Below are positions 61,396-64,000 of a DNA stretch of 64,000 nt, piece by piece; positions within the stretch are counted from its first letter, which is position 1, and each line of letters begins with the position of its first letter. Under the pieces are notes generated by a model. That model made no database searches. It was not told where the DNA came from and worked only from the letters and a program-made list of their open reading frames with translations. The stretch is from Lentisphaerae bacterium GWF2_50_93 (GTDB lineage Bacteria > Verrucomicrobiota > Lentisphaeria > Victivallales > GWF2-50-93), in assembly GCA_001804815.1 (NCBI GenBank), contig MHBI01000012.1:1-64000 (forward strand), read 5' to 3'. The position numbers and the translations under genes are program-made.

Positions 61396-61490
61396 TGTCA
61401 TTCTCTCCTATCCGATGTAAAGTAAACTTGCATATCAATTGTCACAGGAGCAATATATCAGTCAGAATGAAAAAGCGCAAGCATACACTT

Positions 61491-61510
61491 AAACATAGCA
61501 AGCCTCCGGG
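61491..61510. other. attR: right attachment half-site
   Basis: Element AAACATAGCAAGCCT (61491-61505) joined at CCGGG to host AACCGGAAAATCG. Joining the element ends recreates attP with AAACATAGCA/TGCTATGTTT and AAGCCT/AGGCTT inverse blocks around the CCGGG core. Confidence 0.8.
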
Positions 61511-62369
61511 AACCGGAAAATCGATGCTCGCGAAGAGAGTTTCGGGAATTCTTCCGCCGATGCACATCGACGAAGCCCTGGACGTCAGCAAGATCCACAG
61601 CATCATGGGGCTTCTTCCGACCGACAGTCCCATACTGACACAGAGACCTTTCCGAGCGCCCCACCATACGATAAGCGATGCCGGACTTTTCGGAGGGCAG
61701 AGCATGCCTACGCCGGGAGAGCTCAGCCTGGCGCACAATGGAGTTTTATTTCTCGACGAGCTTCCGGAATTCAAAAGGAACGTGCTTGAAGTGATGCGGC
61801 AGCCTCTTGAGAATGGTTCGGTCACAGTGTCACGCGCCTCCGGGACATTCGTGTTCCCGGCGAGGATAATGCTTATTGCCGCGATGAACCCCTGCCCGTG
61901 CGGGCATTATGGGAATGTGCAGAGGGTGTGCCGGTGCACGCCGCCGCAGATCCAGCGGTACAGGAGCAAGATATCGGGACCGCTTCTGGACAGGATCGAC
62001 ATCCATGTCGAACTTCTACCCCTGAACGACGATGAGATGCTGAAGGTTCCGGCGGGCGAGCTTTCCTGCGAGATCCGCAAAAGGGTGACAACTGCTCGCA
62101 AAACCCAGGAGAAACGCTACGAAAAGGCCGGGATCTTCTGCAATTCCCAGATGGAACAGCAGCAGCTGCAGGAATACTGTGAACTGGACAGGGAGAGCCA
62201 GTCCTACCTCAGGCATTCGATAAAGGAGCTGCAGCTGAGCGCCAGGGCATACGACAAGATTTTGCGGGTTGCACGGACAATTGCTGATCTTGACGCTTCC
62301 GAAATCGTAAAACAGGACTATATTTTCGAAGCGGTGCAATATCGCACCCTCGACAAACGGCTCTGGTAA
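61503..62369 (+). pseudogene. comM: comM (yifB), 3' part separated by the element
   Basis: Continues the AAA+ domain from PPGTGKSMLAKRVSGILPPM, with Walker B VLFLDELPEF, the Mg-chelatase-like NGSVTVSRASGTFVFPARIM, zinc-like CPCGHYGNVQRVCRCTP and the ComM C-terminal domain (LSARAYDKILRVARTIADLD). The sequence is otherwise undamaged, so excision would restore a full gene. Read-through from the element could start at an ATG at 61467 (AGGAG at 61446 is rather far) and give an AAA+ domain without its N-terminal partner. Confidence 0.95.
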
Positions 62370-62422
62370 AAAATCCGGAGACGGATTTTCAAAATGAGAA
62401 AAGATACAACAGGAGAATTGTC

Positions 62423-63394
62423 ATGACACATCTGTTTATGAAATTGACTGGATATTTTCAGAAAATATCAACAATAACCGCTGTCGCCTCCTTATGCGTT
62501 CTCGTGGCCGGCTGTTCAGGATTCCCACTTGGGAAGAAGGAAGATCCTTCAATAGTCGAAAAGGTCGATCCGGTCCTTTTCAACAAGGAGATCTTCGGCG
62601 AAGAGGTCAGCAAGCCCATAACCAGCGGATATCTCATCTTCAAGGGCAGATACATCCCGCCGCCGTATGTGATCAAGCGCAGCGGGCTTTCGCTTTTCAT
62701 CAACGACCTCATGGTGGTGGGTCCGATGAAGTGGAGGAATCCAAATGCGGAAAAGCCTAGGAATCCGCCTGAGCCGCTTAAGATAAGCATGTGGTGCGGT
62801 TCAGCCATAATAACCGAATACATCAATGCCACGTTCACCTATTATGAGGCCTTGTACAAGGAGCCGAATCCTCCGCAGGACAAGACAATGCTCGCGGCCA
62901 TCGCCGCCCATATCAAGAAACTTCCGAATGTCTGGGATGCCGAAGTCGACGAGGAACGGCAGCTCATCAGGATAACCCTGTGCAACTTCTCCAATTTCAA
63001 CGTCAGTTCAAGCTCCGTATTCGGCGAGAATTCCATGGAAATATCCGAGGAGTCGCTGCGCGACATGTATCACAGGGGGTTTGAGAAGCATGTGTCATAT
63101 TTCAAGGAGAATAAAATCGTCTACCGCGGCATTACCATAAGCGAGATAGAATGGCGCGAGAACACGAAGACCTTCTACGACGCGGTGAAAATACTCAATT
63201 CCAGCTCCTGGAACTCCACCAAGAAAAACAGGCTGGCTGAGATCGATTTCGGAAGCAGCAAGATCATAAGCGACATCGCCTCATGCTTCAAGCCCTCAAA
63301 GGAGCTCGAAAAGCGCCTGTACGAGGAATATATCAGGGGCCTCGATTCATTGAACAAGCAGGACACCATCACACCATACGACAAATTCAAGTAA
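62423..63394 (+). CDS. Unknown lipoprotein
   Basis: 323 residues. Lipobox CVLVAGC at about residues 25-31 after a hydrophobic leader. The mature part has GYLIFKGRYIPPPYVIKRSG and a mixed alpha/beta composition; no family recognised. AGGAGAATTGTC before the ATG. About 50 bp after comM's end, possibly co-transcribed with it. Confidence 0.7.
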   Translation: MTHLFMKLTGYFQKISTITAVASLCVLVAGCSGFPLGKKEDPSIVEKVDPVLFNKEIFGEEVSKPITSGYLIFKGRYIPPPYVIKRSGLSLFINDLMVVGPMKWRNPNAEKPRNPPEPLKISMWCGSAIITEYINATFTYYEALYKEPNPPQDKTMLAAIAAHIKKLPNVWDAEVDEERQLIRITLCNFSNFNVSSSSVFGENSMEISEESLRDMYHRGFEKHVSYFKENKIVYRGITISEIEWRENTKTFYDAVKILNSSSWNSTKKNRLAEIDFGSSKIISDIASCFKPSKELEKRLYEEYIRGLDSLNKQDTITPYDKFK

Positions 63395-63594
63395 ATCTGA
63401 TGAATCTCGCTTGTATTTCGGCACTTACAAAGTATGGTATGCCAGGCAGAGAAGAGTAAAATCGACGGACTCAATGAATGCACAAACTCCGTGGTGCCGG
63501 CCCAGAAACGGGCCAGGGCATAACGGACATGCCGGAGCATAAATGCCTGACGCCTGCATCCCTCCAGCCCGCCTTAATCCAAGGAGCTGTCAAA

Positions 63595-64000
63595 ATGAAT
63601 ATCCTGCTTGTCTACCCTGAATTTCCAGACACTTTCTGGAGTTTCAAGCATGCGCTGAAATTCGTACATAAGAAATCCGCATTCCCTCCCCTCGGTCTTC
63701 TGACCGTTGCGGCCATGCTGCCGGAGGAATGGAATGTCCGGCTTGCCGACATGAACACAGGAAAGCTCAAAAGCAAAGATCTTGAATGGGCGGACCTTGC
63801 ATTCATAAGTGGAATGATCGTCCAGAAGGAATCTGCGGTCGAGGCGGTCAGGATCTGCAAAAGCGCGGGACTCAAGATTGTCGCCGGCGGCCCCCTTTTC
63901 ATAAGTGAACACGAGCTGTTCCCCGAAGTCGATCATTTTGTCCTGAACGAGGCTGAGATCACGCTGCCGCTCTTCCTGGATGATTTGAGCAATGGAACCC
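63595..64000 (+). CDS. B12-binding radical SAM protein, N-terminal part (runs off window)
   Basis: 135 codons to the edge. The start MNILLVYPEFPDTFWSFKHA and KKSAFPPLGLLTVAAMLPEE, then DLAFISGMIVQKESAVEAV and IVAGGPLFIS, are the cobalamin-binding Rossmann domain of class B radical SAM proteins; the pattern recalls the DUF4070-containing group. The CxxxCxxC cluster site would lie beyond the edge. AAGGAG is eight bases before the ATG. 63395-63594 has no gene; GGCCCagaaacGGGCC near 63508 is a small hairpin. Confidence 0.85.
   Translation, partial: MNILLVYPEFPDTFWSFKHALKFVHKKSAFPPLGLLTVAAMLPEEWNVRLADMNTGKLKSKDLEWADLAFISGMIVQKESAVEAVRICKSAGLKIVAGGPLFISEHELFPEVDHFVLNEAEITLPLFLDDLSNGT

Larger units (their letters stand above)
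42498..61510. mobile_element. 19,008-bp integrative element inserted in comM by a large serine recombinase
   Basis: The two comM halves rejoin in frame at the shared CCGGG (42498-42502 and 61506-61510). Genes inside are a recombinase, primase, helicase, tyrosine recombinase, RadC, restriction-modification and small plasmid/phage-type proteins, while no genes for capsid, terminase, relaxase or type IV secretion are seen. It may be a satellite-like or integrative plasmid-like element needing a helper, or one whose transfer genes are unrecognised. Cargo sits at the left end, replication and integration at the right end. Base composition of the restriction genes is AT-richer than the host flanks. 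Confidence 0.92.

Noticed and set aside
42498..61510. Element as an intact prophage or conjugative element
   Set aside because: No capsid, portal, terminase, tail, relaxase or type IV secretion gene could be recognised, so only an element with integration and replication genes is claimed.
63395..63594. Cobalamin riboswitch before the B12-binding radical SAM gene
   Set aside because: Only a small hairpin near 63508; no B12-box-like sequence seen.

Overview
The window reads as a chromosome segment of a free-living or gut/sediment bacterium of the PVC superphylum, most likely a Lentisphaerae/Verrucomicrobia-like lineage. The reasons are the set of secreted carbohydrate esterases (acetyl xylan esterase, sialate O-acetylesterase, SGNH hydrolase), a GH4 glycosidase, a Gfo/Idh/MocA oxidoreductase, a fragment of an 'H...DG' type pseudopilin, and many dispersed palindromic intergenic repeats. 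This assignment is inference, since there is no rRNA in the window.

Region 1 (1-16 kb) is an accessory zone. It holds three DUF4143-type AAA ATPases, antitoxin debris, a VapBC pair, and a minus-strand cluster at 4.07-11.3 kb. Read from its promoter-proximal end that cluster encodes a GHKL (MutL/HSP90-like) ATPase, an unknown protein, a probable DUF6339 protein, a cytosine-5 DNA methyltransferase, a very small protein, an Xre-HTH/ImmA metallopeptidase and a PIN-like nuclease. It resembles the MutL/MORC-type restriction-modification islands but has no visible helicase or PD-(D/E)XK nuclease, and is one of two candidate undescribed defence systems. A 277-bp MITE with a perfect 6-bp target duplication lies at 15.5 kb.

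Region 2 (16-41 kb) is mostly ordinary chromosome: initiator tRNA-Met, oxidoreductase, SixA-like/Bcp pair, sialate esterase, CtpA, GH4, SppA, class II aldolase and two tandem phosphohexomutases. The second mutase has lost its catalytic serine and metal-binding aspartates, and the SixA-like protein has lost its catalytic histidine. A REP-associated transposase (RAYT) sits between mirror-image REP pairs, and related REPs recur through the region. Two toxin-antitoxin-like loci follow, then a pair of exported proteins, the second about 2,040 residues long but broken by a one-base frameshift.

Region 3 (42.5-61.5 kb) is a 19,008-bp integrated element that has split comM (yifB) exactly inside the Walker A codons. 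The large serine recombinase lies at its right end, and both attachment-site halves can be read. The element carries a membrane-anchored DNA/RNA nuclease, an AlwI-like restriction enzyme with a C5 methyltransferase, an unknown two-gene membrane module, a RuvB-like helicase plus a decayed second copy of its 3' end, a tyrosine recombinase, RadC, several small plasmid/phage-type proteins, three zinc-ribbon/membrane proteins, iteron-like repeats, a large foldable region and an archaeo-eukaryotic-type primase. No capsid or conjugation genes are seen. Breaking comM while importing an exported nuclease and restriction would make the host poorly transformable, a coherent anti-loss strategy for the element.

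Region 4 (61.5-64 kb) resumes the host: the 3' half of comM, a lipoprotein, and the start of a B12-binding radical SAM protein running off the edge.
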